This document shows positions 22,133 to 31,057 of a DNA stretch of 64,000 bases, in pieces (positions within the stretch are counted from its first letter, which is position 1; the number at the start of each line of letters is the position of its first letter). The notes beneath the pieces were generated by a model. It saw nothing but the letters and a program-made list of their open reading frames with translations. It was not told where the DNA came from and searched no databases. The translations under genes were made by a program, and so were the position numbers. The stretch comes from Streptomyces griseorubiginosus (GTDB taxonomy: Bacteria > Actinomycetota > Actinomycetes > Streptomycetales > Streptomycetaceae), in contig NZ_KQ948734.1 of NCBI RefSeq assembly GCF_001514195.1, positions 1,431,076-1,495,075 of the forward strand. Reading direction: 5' to 3'.

Positions 22133-22201
22133 GATGTCGGCCTTGTGACGGTTGTCGGTACTTCTGGAGGGACGGTCGGTTCCGCGGCCCGGCCGCCGCC
22201 C

Positions 22202-22519
22202 CTACTCCGCCGGGAGACCGCCGGGGTCCGACGCGGGTTCCAGGTCGAACTCGCCGTCGCGGGCGCCCAGTACGAAGGCCTGCCACTCGGCCTCCGTGTA
22301 CCGCAGCACGGTGTCCGGGTCCAGGGAGGACCGCATGGCCACCGCGCCCTCGGGGAGGTAGGCGATCTCGACGCGCTCCTCGTGGTCCTCGGTGCCGGGC
22401 GCGCTGTGCCACTCGACACCGGAGATGTCCAGGCCGTACAGCTCGTCCCGTTCCCTCGCCTTTCGCGCCCGGACGTCCTCGTCCGGTGTCTTTGCGGCGA
22501 TGTCGTCCGCGTCAGCCAT
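22202..22519 (-). CDS. DUF397 domain protein
   Basis: A 105-residue protein from ATG 22519 with the DUF397 hallmarks: GVEWHSAPG, VEIAYLPEGAVAMRSS and WQAFVLGARDGEFDL. In Streptomyces most DUF397 genes sit beside a helix-turn-helix regulator; here none is adjacent, and the gene lies alone between EccE-side genes and the EspI-like ATPase. It may have a locus-specific role; function unknown. Confidence 0.85.
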   Translation of the reverse strand: MADADDIAAKTPDEDVRARKARERDELYGLDISGVEWHSAPGTEDHEERVEIAYLPEGAVAMRSSLDPDTVLRYTEAEWQAFVLGARDGEFDLEPASDPGGLPAE

Positions 22520-22654
22520 GGTCGGCAGCCCTTTCTCCTGAGCGAACCTCGTGCAGGAGCACCCTACTTGGCCTGGCCCCCCTCACACAGCGCTACGGTG
22601 CGATCACGAACTCGCGTGAGGGGGTGCCGCCTTGGCCTGCCGTGACCGCGCCGG

Positions 22655-23482
22655 TCAGTCCATCCGGCGAGGTGCTCCGAGCAGACCGGTCTCCGCGTCG
22701 GTGGGCTGGGTCATCACGTACTGCCGGGACTTCTGCGTGCACCACAGGGCGACGTTGTCGGCGAGCGAGGACAGGGACGCGGAGTCGCCCTGGGGCAACC
22801 GCATGGACTTGCCGACCACTTGGGACTCCTGCGGGGAGATCCGCTGCACCCCGACGACGTCCGCGTTGGCGAGCAGCCGGGGCGCGGTGGGGCCGAGATA
22901 GGGGAGCAGGGTCAGCACCGACTGCCAGGGCGTCGTGGTCAGACGGCTGCGCGGCGGGCGGATGCCCAGGTCGCGGATGATCAGCACCGGGCTGGCCGGG
23001 GACGGCCCCTGCGGGGCGATCCGCCCGACCTGGTGCACGGTCACGCACTGCTGGCCGCCGCCGGCCGCCTGCGCCATCGGCGCCCACAGCTGCGGACGGG
23101 CCGTCTCGACGGCCACGCGCGCGCCGATCGCCGCCGCGCGCAGGGCGATGACCTGGGCCATCCACGTGCCGCCCACCAGCACCATGTCGAGGCGGGTGGG
23201 GCGGCACAGGCCCAGCACCGCGGGCTGGTTGTCCTGGTCGATGCCGAGGATCAGGCCGTCGTCGCCGACCGGCAGGGTCAGCTGTGCGAGCACGTCGGCG
23301 TCGACGAGGTGGCGCTCACGGCGCGGGCCGAGCAGGCCGAACGCCTCCCGCAGGCGCCGCTCGGGACCGACCCGGGCGGGCTCGGGGGAGCGGGGCAGAT
23401 GCCCGGGACGCTGACCGGGGAAGCCCGGGGCGGAGTTCCCGAAGCCGGAGCGGCCGCCGGGACGCATGGTGGGAGCGGACAT
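22655..23482 (-). CDS. ESX-associated protein of unknown function
   Basis: A 275-residue protein with no signal peptide or membrane segment. A short Pro/Gly/Arg-rich N terminus precedes an alpha/beta region with LDMVLVGGTWMAQVIALRAA and LIIRDLGIRPP. I do not recognise the family. Its ATG shares one base with the EccE stop (TGATG), so it is translationally coupled to EccE and is probably a cytoplasmic partner of the secretion machine. The last gene of that two-gene unit. Confidence 0.65.
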   Translation of the reverse strand: MSAPTMRPGGRSGFGNSAPGFPGQRPGHLPRSPEPARVGPERRLREAFGLLGPRRERHLVDADVLAQLTLPVGDDGLILGIDQDNQPAVLGLCRPTRLDMVLVGGTWMAQVIALRAAAIGARVAVETARPQLWAPMAQAAGGGQQCVTVHQVGRIAPQGPSPASPVLIIRDLGIRPPRSRLTTTPWQSVLTLLPYLGPTAPRLLANADVVGVQRISPQESQVVGKSMRLPQGDSASLSSLADNVALWCTQKSRQYVMTQPTDAETGLLGAPRRMD

Positions 23483-24822
23483 CAGCGGGTACCTCCCAGC
23501 GGCAGGGTGGCCAGGACTCCGGGCAGCTGCTCACGGTCGAGCCGCACCAGGCCGACCTTGAACGCGGACGCGGCCCGCTCCAAGTGCTCTGCGGCCTCGC
23601 CCAGTTCGTTCTCACCGCGGCCGGTCAGCCGGACGTGGCCGGACAGGGCGAGGAGCTTGCCGCGCCGCCTGCTGATGGTGAGCGAGAAGGTGCTGGCGAG
23701 CGTCGGCGCCGAGGTCAGCGCACCGACCAGCCGGGGGAAGGCCGGTCCGGCACCGCCGAACTGGGGCCACTTCGAGATCCAGTACGTGGTGTGCAGCCGG
23801 TCGTCGCAGCGCCAGGTGCGGGTGCTCTCCGCCGTACGGCGTCCGGAGCGGCTGCCGTCGAGCGCGGCACCGCCGGTCGTGGCCATCGGGTTCACACAGC
23901 TGGAGGTCGCGACGGCGCCGCAGATGTCCGCCTCGCTCAGCACCTTGGCCTGCATGCCGGCGCCCATGAGACGGCTGGCCAGCTGGTCGGCGACCCGCAG
24001 CAGCGCCCGCCGGGCACCCTGCATACCGCCACCGCGCGCCTCCACGGCCTCCGGGCACAACTCCGGGTCGAGCTTGAGCGCGACCCAGGTGATACGGAGT
24101 CCGGGCGTCATGCTCTGGGCCTGGAGGGGGCCGTAGGAACGGACCGCCATGGCCTGCGGGGGCAGATGCGGGGCGGGCGCGGGCTGGGTGTGCTGGACGA
24201 CCTGGACGGAGGCGAGCCGGATGTCGTCCACCTCCAGCAGGCCCTGGAGCAGGTCCAGGGGGATGTCCCCGGTGCCGTAGGCCGGACGCAGCGGGGTGTC
24301 GGCGGCCTGCACCTGGACCAGCGCGGTGAGGAAGGTGCCGTCGCCGAGCATGCCGATCTCGCGCTGCTCGCGGTCCTGGAAGCTGTAGGTGCGCAGCGCC
24401 GGGTCGCACTCGACGGCCGGCGCGAAACCGGGGTCGGTGCCGGGCGGCACGGGTTCGGCGTTGCGCCTGCGGCGGTCGCGCAGCGCGCGGGCGGTGGTGA
24501 ACCACTCGGGCAGCGGACGGCCGCGGCGGCGCAGCAGCCCGGCCAGGACCAGGGGTACGGCCAGCACGATGCCGACGGTGAGACCGATGGGGCGCAGCAG
24601 CCAGCCGATCAGCAGGACCGCGGCGGCCAGTTCGAAGCCGACCAGCTGCTGGACGCGCAGGGGGCCGATGCTGCCGGGGCGCCGGGCGAGCGAGGGTGCG
24701 GCCGGGCTCGCGGGCCGCGCGCCCGAGGACGGCTGTGCCGGTTCCGGCTCCGGCCCCGGTCCCTGGTTCTCCTGGGTACGACGGCTGCCGTTTCGGCGCC
24801 GGGACCTGGTCGCAGTGCTCAT
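23482..24822 (-). CDS. eccE: Type VII secretion protein EccE
   Basis: A 446-residue membrane component of the ESX complex. ATG 24822 begins STATRSRRRNGSRR; the longer frame upstream lacks support. A Pro-rich cytoplasmic leader is followed by two adjacent transmembrane helices (about 66-105, LAAAVLLIGWLLRPIG and VGIVLAVPLVLAGLL), then a long soluble domain, the EccE topology. It is divergent from eccB and coupled to the downstream gene. Assignment rests on topology, position and general similarity; EccE proteins are weakly conserved. Confidence 0.8.
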   Translation of the reverse strand: MSTATRSRRRNGSRRTQENQGPGPEPEPAQPSSGARPASPAAPSLARRPGSIGPLRVQQLVGFELAAAVLLIGWLLRPIGLTVGIVLAVPLVLAGLLRRRGRPLPEWFTTARALRDRRRRNAEPVPPGTDPGFAPAVECDPALRTYSFQDREQREIGMLGDGTFLTALVQVQAADTPLRPAYGTGDIPLDLLQGLLEVDDIRLASVQVVQHTQPAPAPHLPPQAMAVRSYGPLQAQSMTPGLRITWVALKLDPELCPEAVEARGGGMQGARRALLRVADQLASRLMGAGMQAKVLSEADICGAVATSSCVNPMATTGGAALDGSRSGRRTAESTRTWRCDDRLHTTYWISKWPQFGGAGPAFPRLVGALTSAPTLASTFSLTISRRRGKLLALSGHVRLTGRGENELGEAAEHLERAASAFKVGLVRLDREQLPGVLATLPLGGTR

Positions 24823-25017
24823 CCCCCGGAACAACCCCTTTGCATTGTCTGGCCGCGACTCGAGCTGGCGGCGGATCACCGTACCCCGTACCGTACGGTG
24901 CGATCGTCACACGGCATAGTAGAGGCCCCTGCAGGAGCAAACGCCACGGAGTACCGGGCGGCCCTGGGGAGTTCCGCATTCGGAAACAAAGCGAAATAAC
25001 GGGGAGTTGACCCATCG
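24823..25017. promoter_or_regulatory. Divergent eccE/eccB control region
   Basis: This 195-bp gap separates the divergent eccE and eccB genes and must hold both promoters. A palindromic CCGTACGG lies at 24891 and a possible plus-strand -10 CATAGT at 24915, but no convincing -35 is visible. The eccB ribosome site is GGGGAG. Confidence 0.4.
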
Positions 25018-26595
25018 ATGGCGACACGTCGGGATGAGCTGAACGCTTACTCCTTCGCGCGCAGGCGCACGGTGGCGGCGTTTCTTCAGCCGTCGCCGCA
25101 CGGTTCGGAGGAGGCGGCACCGCGGCCCCTGAAGACCGTCCTGCCGAGTCTCGGTGTGGCGGTCCTCGTGCTCATCGGATTCGGCGCCTGGGGCATGCTC
25201 AGCCCGACCGCGCCGAAGGGCTGGGACGCACAGGGCAAGAACATCCTCGTCGGCAGCGAGTCGACGACGCGCTACGTGCTGGTGAAGACGAAGGGCGAGA
25301 GCAAGCCGAGCCTGCACCCGGTCCTCAACCTGGCCTCCGCCAAGCTGCTGTTGAACGGTGAGAACCCCCAGGTCCTGAAGATCAAGGAGTCGGTGCTCGA
25401 CAACAGCAAGTACTCGATGGGCGCGACGGTCGGCATCCCCTTCGCCCCGGACCGGCTGCCGTCCCCGGAGGACGCCAAGACGGCGAAGACCTGGGCGCTG
25501 TGCCAGGCCCCGGGCCAGGACGGACAGCCGGTCAGCGCCACGTACGTGCTGGACAAGAGCGACTACCAGAAGCTGCTGCAGAAGCGCGGGGAGCTGAGGG
25601 GTAACAAGGTCCTGTACGTCGAGGGACCGAAGGACCCCGGCTCGCTGAGCGGCAACGGGCCGCGGTACATGGTCACTCCGGACGGCAGCGCCTATCTCAT
25701 CGGCGGCACGGGCTGGCGGCTCGCGAGCGAGAACACGCTCCAGGACATCCAGCGGGCCGTGTTCGGCGAAGGGGTGCAGCCGCAGCGCGTCAGCACGGAC
25801 TTCATCAAGACGCTGAACGTCGTGGGCGACCTGGAGTTCCCGTCGCTGGGCGGGGACGCCGGGGCGCAGGCGAACGTCGACGGGCTTCCGACCCGCGTCG
25901 CCAAGGTGGGCATGGTCCTGGTGACCGGTACCGGGGACCGGCAGCAGAAGTACATCGTGCTGAAGAACGAGGTGCGGCCCATCTCCGACTTCACGGCCGA
26001 GATGTGGCTCAGCAGTCCGTTCATCAACGCCGTGTACGCGGGCGCCACCCCGGCGCCGGTCCAGGTCGGGTTCAACGACATCCATCCGGAGAGTGGTGAG
26101 TGGATGGCGCCGAAGAAGTGGCCCGAGGAGACGGTGGTGCAGGCCAACACGCGCTGGTGGGAGGCGGGCGGCAACAAGGTCTCGTGCAGCATCTGGCACG
26201 GCGGGGCGACCAACGAGAACACCAACCGGCCCCTGATGACGGTCTGGAGCGGCCGGGACTATCCGAAGGACCTCTCCCAGAGCGGCTCGCGCACCTACGT
26301 CTCGCCCGGCAGCGGCCTGCTCTTCAAGCGGGTGACGGGCACCGACGCCGGCGGCGGCAGCACCTTCCTCGTCACCGACACCGGCCTGCGCTACTCGGTC
26401 CCGGCACGCAACGACAGCGAGGTCACGGGCGGCGAGAAGGCCGACGGCAACGGCGCCCAGCAGACCAACACCTCGCAGGTGCGCCTCGGTTACGGCAAGA
26501 TCCGCGCGGCGGTGGTGCCGGCGACGTGGGCCGACCTGCTGGCGGCCGGGCCGGAACTGAGCAGCGGGAACGCGGAGCAGGCGCAGGGGTCGTAG
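25018..26595 (+). CDS. eccB: Type VII secretion protein EccB
   Basis: A 525-residue core ESX membrane protein. The N terminus RDELNAYSFARRRTVAAFL is the EccB signature, a single transmembrane helix lies at about 40-62 (LGVAVLVLIGFGAWGML), and the rest is the extracytoplasmic repeat domain. Two Cys (in WALCQ and KVSCSIW) could form the disulfide seen in EccB structures. It is divergent from eccE and precedes esxBA. Confidence 0.95.
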   Translation: MATRRDELNAYSFARRRTVAAFLQPSPHGSEEAAPRPLKTVLPSLGVAVLVLIGFGAWGMLSPTAPKGWDAQGKNILVGSESTTRYVLVKTKGESKPSLHPVLNLASAKLLLNGENPQVLKIKESVLDNSKYSMGATVGIPFAPDRLPSPEDAKTAKTWALCQAPGQDGQPVSATYVLDKSDYQKLLQKRGELRGNKVLYVEGPKDPGSLSGNGPRYMVTPDGSAYLIGGTGWRLASENTLQDIQRAVFGEGVQPQRVSTDFIKTLNVVGDLEFPSLGGDAGAQANVDGLPTRVAKVGMVLVTGTGDRQQKYIVLKNEVRPISDFTAEMWLSSPFINAVYAGATPAPVQVGFNDIHPESGEWMAPKKWPEETVVQANTRWWEAGGNKVSCSIWHGGATNENTNRPLMTVWSGRDYPKDLSQSGSRTYVSPGSGLLFKRVTGTDAGGGSTFLVTDTGLRYSVPARNDSEVTGGEKADGNGAQQTNTSQVRLGYGKIRAAVVPATWADLLAAGPELSSGNAEQAQGS

Positions 26596-26681
26596 GTCTG
26601 CTGCTCGGCCGCCGGCCTGTTTGCCGGGTGGCGGCTCGCGAGGGGCTCACACTTCACGAACGCACTTGTGAAAATGGTGAG

Positions 26682-26749
26682 TTGACTTCATCGCGATCTT
26701 GCTACATGCCCCAACTGATGTTCGCTCTGTCAGCGGATGCGACTAGAGT
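26682..26749 (+). promoter_or_regulatory. Candidate promoter for esxBA
   Basis: The 250-bp gap before esxB contains TTGACT at 26682 and, further down, TTCGCT (26721) with TAGAGT (26744) at 17-bp spacing. Neither pair is ideal. A small CCCCTTCGGGG hairpin lies at about 26780. Strong expression of Esx genes makes a dedicated promoter likely. Confidence 0.35.
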
Positions 26750-26845
26750 GGAACCAGACCGGACTGGGTACGACCGACCCCCTTCGGGGCCGGCGTTCCG
26801 AGCGAGGGTCTACTCAGAACTCCTACGTCTCATGGGGGACACGAC

Positions 26846-27166
26846 ATGGCTGGACAGCAGTTCACCATGACCGAGGAGGAGATGGTCGCGTTCAGCGGCA
26901 AGATCTCCTCGGTCAACTCCTCGATCCAGGGCGAAATCTCCCGCCTGCAGACCGTGATCGACACCATCACGGGCGGCTGGAAGGGCTCGGCGGCCACCGC
27001 GTACAACAACCTGCAGTCGCAGGTGAACCAGGATGCGAACAAGATCAACCAGATCTTGAACGACATCAAGGAAGCGATCGACCAGAGCACCAAGGCCTAC
27101 GCGGCTTCGGAAGAGGAGCAGCGCGCGTCCATCCAGAACATCGCGGCCTCGTCCCCCTTCGGATGA
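26846..27166 (+). CDS. esxB: WXG100 protein EsxB
   Basis: A 106-residue helical-hairpin protein with W45-K-G47 at the turn. The C-terminal flexible tail has the ESX export motif Y85AASE89 and ends ASSPFG. It should pair with EsxA as a secreted heterodimer, the pair reported to affect sporulation in Streptomyces coelicolor. The ATG follows GGGGG-containing leader sequence; EsxA starts 67 bases downstream. Confidence 0.95.
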   Translation: MAGQQFTMTEEEMVAFSGKISSVNSSIQGEISRLQTVIDTITGGWKGSAATAYNNLQSQVNQDANKINQILNDIKEAIDQSTKAYAASEEEQRASIQNIAASSPFG

Positions 27167-27233
27167 TCGCACCCGTGCGCCGCGGCGTACGTCCGTGATC
27201 GACCATCCATACATCTGAGGAGACACAGAAGAG

Positions 27234-27527
27234 ATGTCCGGGCAGATTCTTGTAAATTTCGCCACGATCTCCCAGGCCGCGCAGGACGTCCGCAGCACCG
27301 CGGGCAAGATCCGTACGCAGCTTGACGAGCTCGAGAGCGGCGTGAAGCGGATCTCCGCGAGCTGGGAAGGCTCGGCCCAGGAGTCCTACCGCGCCAAGCA
27401 GGCCGAGTGGGACCAGCGCGCCGCCTCCATGCAGCAGACGCTGGAGGCCATCGCGAAGGCCCTCGACAGCGCCGCGCAGAACTACCAGGCGACCGAGTCG
27501 AAGAACGCCCAGATCTGGGGCGGCTGA
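27234..27527 (+). CDS. esxA: WXG100 protein EsxA
   Basis: A 97-residue WXG100 protein with W44-E-G46 at the helical turn and Y84QATE88 near the C terminus. The ribosome site is GAGGAGA. It is the partner of EsxB. Both proteins here carry a YxxxE motif, whereas in the mycobacterial pair only one partner does. A strong terminator follows. Confidence 0.95.
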   Translation: MSGQILVNFATISQAAQDVRSTAGKIRTQLDELESGVKRISASWEGSAQESYRAKQAEWDQRAASMQQTLEAIAKALDSAAQNYQATESKNAQIWGG

Positions 27528-27538
27528 CGTGACCGCCT

Positions 27539-27576
27539 GATGGGGGCGAGTGCGCGACAGCGCACTCGCCCCCATC
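27539..27576 (+). terminator. Terminator after esxA
   Basis: A 17-bp perfect stem (27539-27555 with 27560-27576) closed by GACA, starting 12 bases after the esxA stop. It isolates the esxBA unit from mycP. Confidence 0.9.
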
Positions 27577-27850
27577 GGTGCTTCACGAGGTGTGTGGACG
27601 TTTCGGTTCATAGCCGGGGCTTTGGTGCGTAGCGGGATGTCGGCTCGTGGTCGCTTGAGTGGCTTGAGTGGCTTCAGTGGCTTGAGGTCGGGTCGTCGGC
27701 GTGGGACCGGCCCCTGTCCTGTGCGGGGCTGAGTCCCGTGCGGGACGGATTCTCGCGCGGGGCCTCTCGCGCAGGGTCCTGGCCACCGGCTCGGCTCGCC
27801 GCGGCTGGTCCACACGCCGTACGGGGAAACATAACGGGAGGACGTAACAA
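27577..27850. repeat. Gene-free gap with 9-bp direct repeats, before mycP
   Basis: No gene is visible in this 274-base stretch. A 9-bp repeat GCTTGAGTG occurs at 27653, 27662, 27671 (variant GCTTCAGTG) and 27680 (partial). A mycP promoter should lie downstream of it; the GGGAGGA ribosome site precedes GTG 27851. Confidence 0.55.
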
Positions 27851-29173
27851 GTGGGATCCGGGGCATCGCGCGCGGCGCGTCGACGCGTCGCAGGTACCGC
27901 CGCCGCGCGCCGGAGCGCCGCAGGTACCGCCGTCCTGGCGGTCCTGGCCTGTGGGCTGCCCTTCGCGGGCGCCGCGCCGGCAGCCGCCGCGGACCGGGTG
28001 CGGACCGTCTTGGCCGACGACGACGTGCGCTTCCAGGTCGACGACACCAGCTGCTCGTTCCCGTCCGACGTGATCAAGGGAACGCCCTGGTCGCTTCAGC
28101 GCGTGGTCCTCGACCAGCTGTGGAAGGACACCAAGGGCAAGGGCGTCAAGGTCGCCGTCATCGACACGGGTGTGGACACCGTCAACGCCCAGCTCAAGAA
28201 GGCTGTCGTCAACGGCAAGGACTACCTGCACGCCGGCGGCAACGGCAAGACGGACAAGGTGGGCCACGGCACCAAGGTGGCGGGCATCATCGCGGCACGG
28301 AAGCTCGACGGCACCGGTTTCATCGGCCTGGCCCCGGAGGCGACGATCCTGCCGGTCCGTCAGAACGACGACCAGGGCAGCGGCAATGTCGGCACGATGA
28401 TGGCCGCCATCAGGTGGGCGGCCTCGCAGGGCGCGAAGGTCATCAACATCTCGCAGGACACCGCGTCGAAGATGGACCCGGCGGTCGACGCCGAGTTCCA
28501 GTCGGCCATCAAGTTCGCCCAGTCGAAGGACGCGCTGATCGTGGCCGCGGCCGGCAACGACGGGGCGGACGGCAAGGTCAAGGAGACGTACCCGGCGGCG
28601 TACCCCGGCGTCCTGGCGGTCGCGGCGTCGGACCGCAACAACGCCCGTGCTCCGTTCTCCCAGTCGGGCCCCTTCGTGGGGGTGGCGGCACCGGGCATCG
28701 ACATGGTCTCGACGGTCCCGGTGGGCGGCAACTGCGTCGACCAGGGCACGAGTTTCGCGGCGCCGTACGTCTCGGGTGTCGCCGCCCTGATCCGCGCCAA
28801 GCACCCGGACTGGGACTACAAGCAGGTCATCACCCAGATCGAGCAGACGGCGGACCGGACCAAGGCGGGTCGTGACGACTTCGTCGGCTGGGGCGTCGTC
28901 GACCCGACCGCAGCGGTCAACGACGACACGACGACGCCTTCGGCCGACGGCCCCAAGCCGGACTCGGCCGGCCCCGTGGGCGACGCGGCCGACGTCCAGG
29001 CCGCGACACTGGTCCTCGGCGAGACGGAACAGCAACGAACGGAACGGTACGCGCTGTACGTGGTCGCGGCGGGCTTCGCCCTGGTGCTGCTGCTGGTGGG
29101 CGGCGGCCGGGTACTGGGCGACTGGCGACGCAAGCAGGGTGTGGGTAACAACGTGGAGTCAACGGGGAGCTGA
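27851..29173 (+). CDS. mycP: Type VII secretion-associated serine protease mycosin (core)
   Basis: A 440-residue subtilisin-family protease anchored outside the membrane. It has a signal peptide ending ...GAAPAAAA, the triad Asp in VAVIDTG (about 104), His in GHGTKVAG (about 138) and Ser in GTSFAAP (about 301), and a C-terminal transmembrane helix (YALYVVAAGFALVLLLVGG) with a short basic tail. Mycosins stabilise the ESX complex and process substrates. Two Cys (TSCSF and GNCVDQ) could form the mycosin disulfide. It heads an operon: the next gene starts two bases after its stop. Confidence 0.95.
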   Translation: MGSGASRAARRRVAGTAAARRSAAGTAVLAVLACGLPFAGAAPAAAADRVRTVLADDDVRFQVDDTSCSFPSDVIKGTPWSLQRVVLDQLWKDTKGKGVKVAVIDTGVDTVNAQLKKAVVNGKDYLHAGGNGKTDKVGHGTKVAGIIAARKLDGTGFIGLAPEATILPVRQNDDQGSGNVGTMMAAIRWAASQGAKVINISQDTASKMDPAVDAEFQSAIKFAQSKDALIVAAAGNDGADGKVKETYPAAYPGVLAVAASDRNNARAPFSQSGPFVGVAAPGIDMVSTVPVGGNCVDQGTSFAAPYVSGVAALIRAKHPDWDYKQVITQIEQTADRTKAGRDDFVGWGVVDPTAAVNDDTTTPSADGPKPDSAGPVGDAADVQAATLVLGETEQQRTERYALYVVAAGFALVLLLVGGGRVLGDWRRKQGVGNNVESTGS

Positions 29174-29175
29174 GC

Positions 29176-29499
29176 ATGGCTGAAGAAGTAAGCGTCGATC
29201 TCGACGAACTCGAGAAGACGGTCACCGCACTGAACCGAGTCCTCAGTGACCTCGGCAAGGCGGACACCGACTCGAAGACCAACACCTACCTTCCGGCAGG
29301 CGCCCTGGGAACGGGCTTTGACGAGGCGGAAAAGCTCGCCAACGCTCACAACGAGATCAAGACGTACATCGAGGATGCTGTGATGTACCTCAATTCCGTC
29401 ATGGACGAGTTCGGGCAGAAGACGAAATACGCGCACGGGGCGTACCAGGACTCCGACTACGACGCCCAGGCAAGTTTTCCCAACGCGGGAAAGCAGTGA
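29176..29499 (+). CDS. WXG100-like ESX substrate candidate
   Basis: A 107-residue, mostly helical acidic protein two bases downstream of mycP. No Trp is present; GALGTGF near residue 45 may form the hairpin turn in place of WXG. The C-terminal tail has Y90QDSD94, a YxxxD export motif. Size, position and tail argue for a secreted Esx-like protein, possibly a partner of the next gene's product. Confidence 0.65.
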   Translation: MAEEVSVDLDELEKTVTALNRVLSDLGKADTDSKTNTYLPAGALGTGFDEAEKLANAHNEIKTYIEDAVMYLNSVMDEFGQKTKYAHGAYQDSDYDAQASFPNAGKQ

Positions 29500-29551
29500 T
29501 CGATGATCATGGTGAGGGCTGAGGTGCAAATCAACGAGGGGGCACAGGGGC

Positions 29552-30970
29552 ATGGCTGAGAGCGACGGCCACATCGATTACGACTACACCGAGATGAACA
29601 TGTGCTTCAACGAGAAGCACACGACGCCCTTTGCCAGCGGCAAAGACATGGACGAGATGAAGGCCATGGTGCAGCACGCCAGGCCTGAGCTCGTGTCCGG
29701 CGTGGCCAAGGGCTGGATGGGGCTGTCGACCCAGCTGACGAGCATCCAGTCGGAGTTCGAGAAGGAAGTGGCCCGGATCCAGGAACACTGGAAGGGGGCC
29801 GCGGCCGACAGGTTCGCCGCCAAGGCGAAGCAGGTCAGCAAGAGCATCGGCGACACCGCCAAGTACGCCAGCCACACCTCGACGGCAATGGCGAACGCGG
29901 GCCACACGCTGAGCCTCATCAAGCCCGAAGTCATGGCGATGGAGAAGCCGAGCAAGCTTTCCAGCGCGATGAACAGCCTGGGCGACGGCTTCACGCGCAG
30001 CGACGACGGCTTGAAGAAGGACCTGGCCGCTGGAAAGGGCGCGCAGGACGCCCTCGACGCGAACGCGGACGACCTTTCGGCGGGCCGGGAGGCGCAGCTG
30101 AAGATGGCCGCGAAGATGGAGACGCTGGGGGCTTCTTACAACTCCCAGGCCAAGGCTATGGGGTCGTGGCAGAAGAAGCGGTTTCGGGATGACGAAACAG
30201 ATTATCCGGGTGACCCCGGAGGCACGCCGCCCACACCGGTAGTTATGCCGACGGCACGTTCACCCCGAAGCCCGCAGAGTGTGTCGGCGGGCTCAGCCCG
30301 GACGGCCCAGACGAGTGGCATCAGCTCGCCCAAGGCGGTGACTCCGCCTTCAGGAGTTACCGGTGGAGCACACAAGCCGACTCCACCGACAGGACATGTC
30401 GGGACTGCGATTGACGGCATCGCGGGTGGCCGTACAGGGGGCACCACGGTTGGTGGCCCGGGCACGGCCGGTGGTGGAGTGGCTGGCGGTGGTGGCATCG
30501 GTGGCGGAGGCGGCTTCATTGGTGGTGCCGTGGGCGGCGGGGCCGCTGGAGCCGGTGCCGCTCGCGCCGGTATGGCGGGTCGTGCAGGCGCGGGTGCTGC
30601 TGGTATGGCGGGTCGCGCTGGTGCCGGAGGCGTTGGCGGCGTAGGTGCCGGAGGCGCTGGAGGTGCCAAGGGTGCGACCGGACGCGTCGGAGGCACAGCT
30701 CGTGGTGGTGTGGTTGGCGGCACGCCAAAGTCTGGTCCGGGCGCGGGCAGAGGCACGGCCGGCGGGTCGGGTCTGCACAGCAGCCGAGGTGCCGTAGGAA
30801 AGGGTGCAAGCGCTGTTCGCAAGGGCGGCATTGCAGGCGCCCCCGGCTCACGTACTGGGCGACGCAAAGAAGACGAGCAGCGCGAGGGCGAGCGTCCCGA
30901 CTACTTGGTCGAGGATGAAGAGACCTGGACTCCGCAGCGTGACGTGGCACCTCGGGTCATCGAGGAATAG
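29552..30970 (+). CDS. WXG-fold protein with long Gly-rich tail (PPE/EspB-like)
   Basis: A 472-residue protein. The N-terminal about 210 residues form a helical WXG-type domain with W55MG and W80KG. A linker and then a very long Gly/Ala/Arg low-complexity region (about 285-430) follow. Near the C terminus Y451LVED455 is a YxxxD motif. The layout is like mycobacterial PPE or EspB proteins: a helical export domain followed by a disordered tail. It is likely secreted with the preceding small protein; the function is unknown. Confidence 0.65.
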   Translation: MAESDGHIDYDYTEMNMCFNEKHTTPFASGKDMDEMKAMVQHARPELVSGVAKGWMGLSTQLTSIQSEFEKEVARIQEHWKGAAADRFAAKAKQVSKSIGDTAKYASHTSTAMANAGHTLSLIKPEVMAMEKPSKLSSAMNSLGDGFTRSDDGLKKDLAAGKGAQDALDANADDLSAGREAQLKMAAKMETLGASYNSQAKAMGSWQKKRFRDDETDYPGDPGGTPPTPVVMPTARSPRSPQSVSAGSARTAQTSGISSPKAVTPPSGVTGGAHKPTPPTGHVGTAIDGIAGGRTGGTTVGGPGTAGGGVAGGGGIGGGGGFIGGAVGGGAAGAGAARAGMAGRAGAGAAGMAGRAGAGGVGGVGAGGAGGAKGATGRVGGTARGGVVGGTPKSGPGAGRGTAGGSGLHSSRGAVGKGASAVRKGGIAGAPGSRTGRRKEDEQREGERPDYLVEDEETWTPQRDVAPRVIEE

Positions 30971-31001
30971 ACCAGTCGGCGTGCTGTAGCTGGTAGGAAG
31001 G

Positions 31002-31034
31002 CACGGGGATGCACTCATGAGATGCATCCCCGTG
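31002..31034 (+). terminator. Hairpin before the second mycosin
   Basis: A 12-bp perfect stem (31002-31013 with 31023-31034), ending 24 bases before the ATG of the second mycosin. It likely ends the mycP operon. Confidence 0.75.
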
Positions 31035-31057
31035 TCGGCCGCAGGGAGGAAACACAG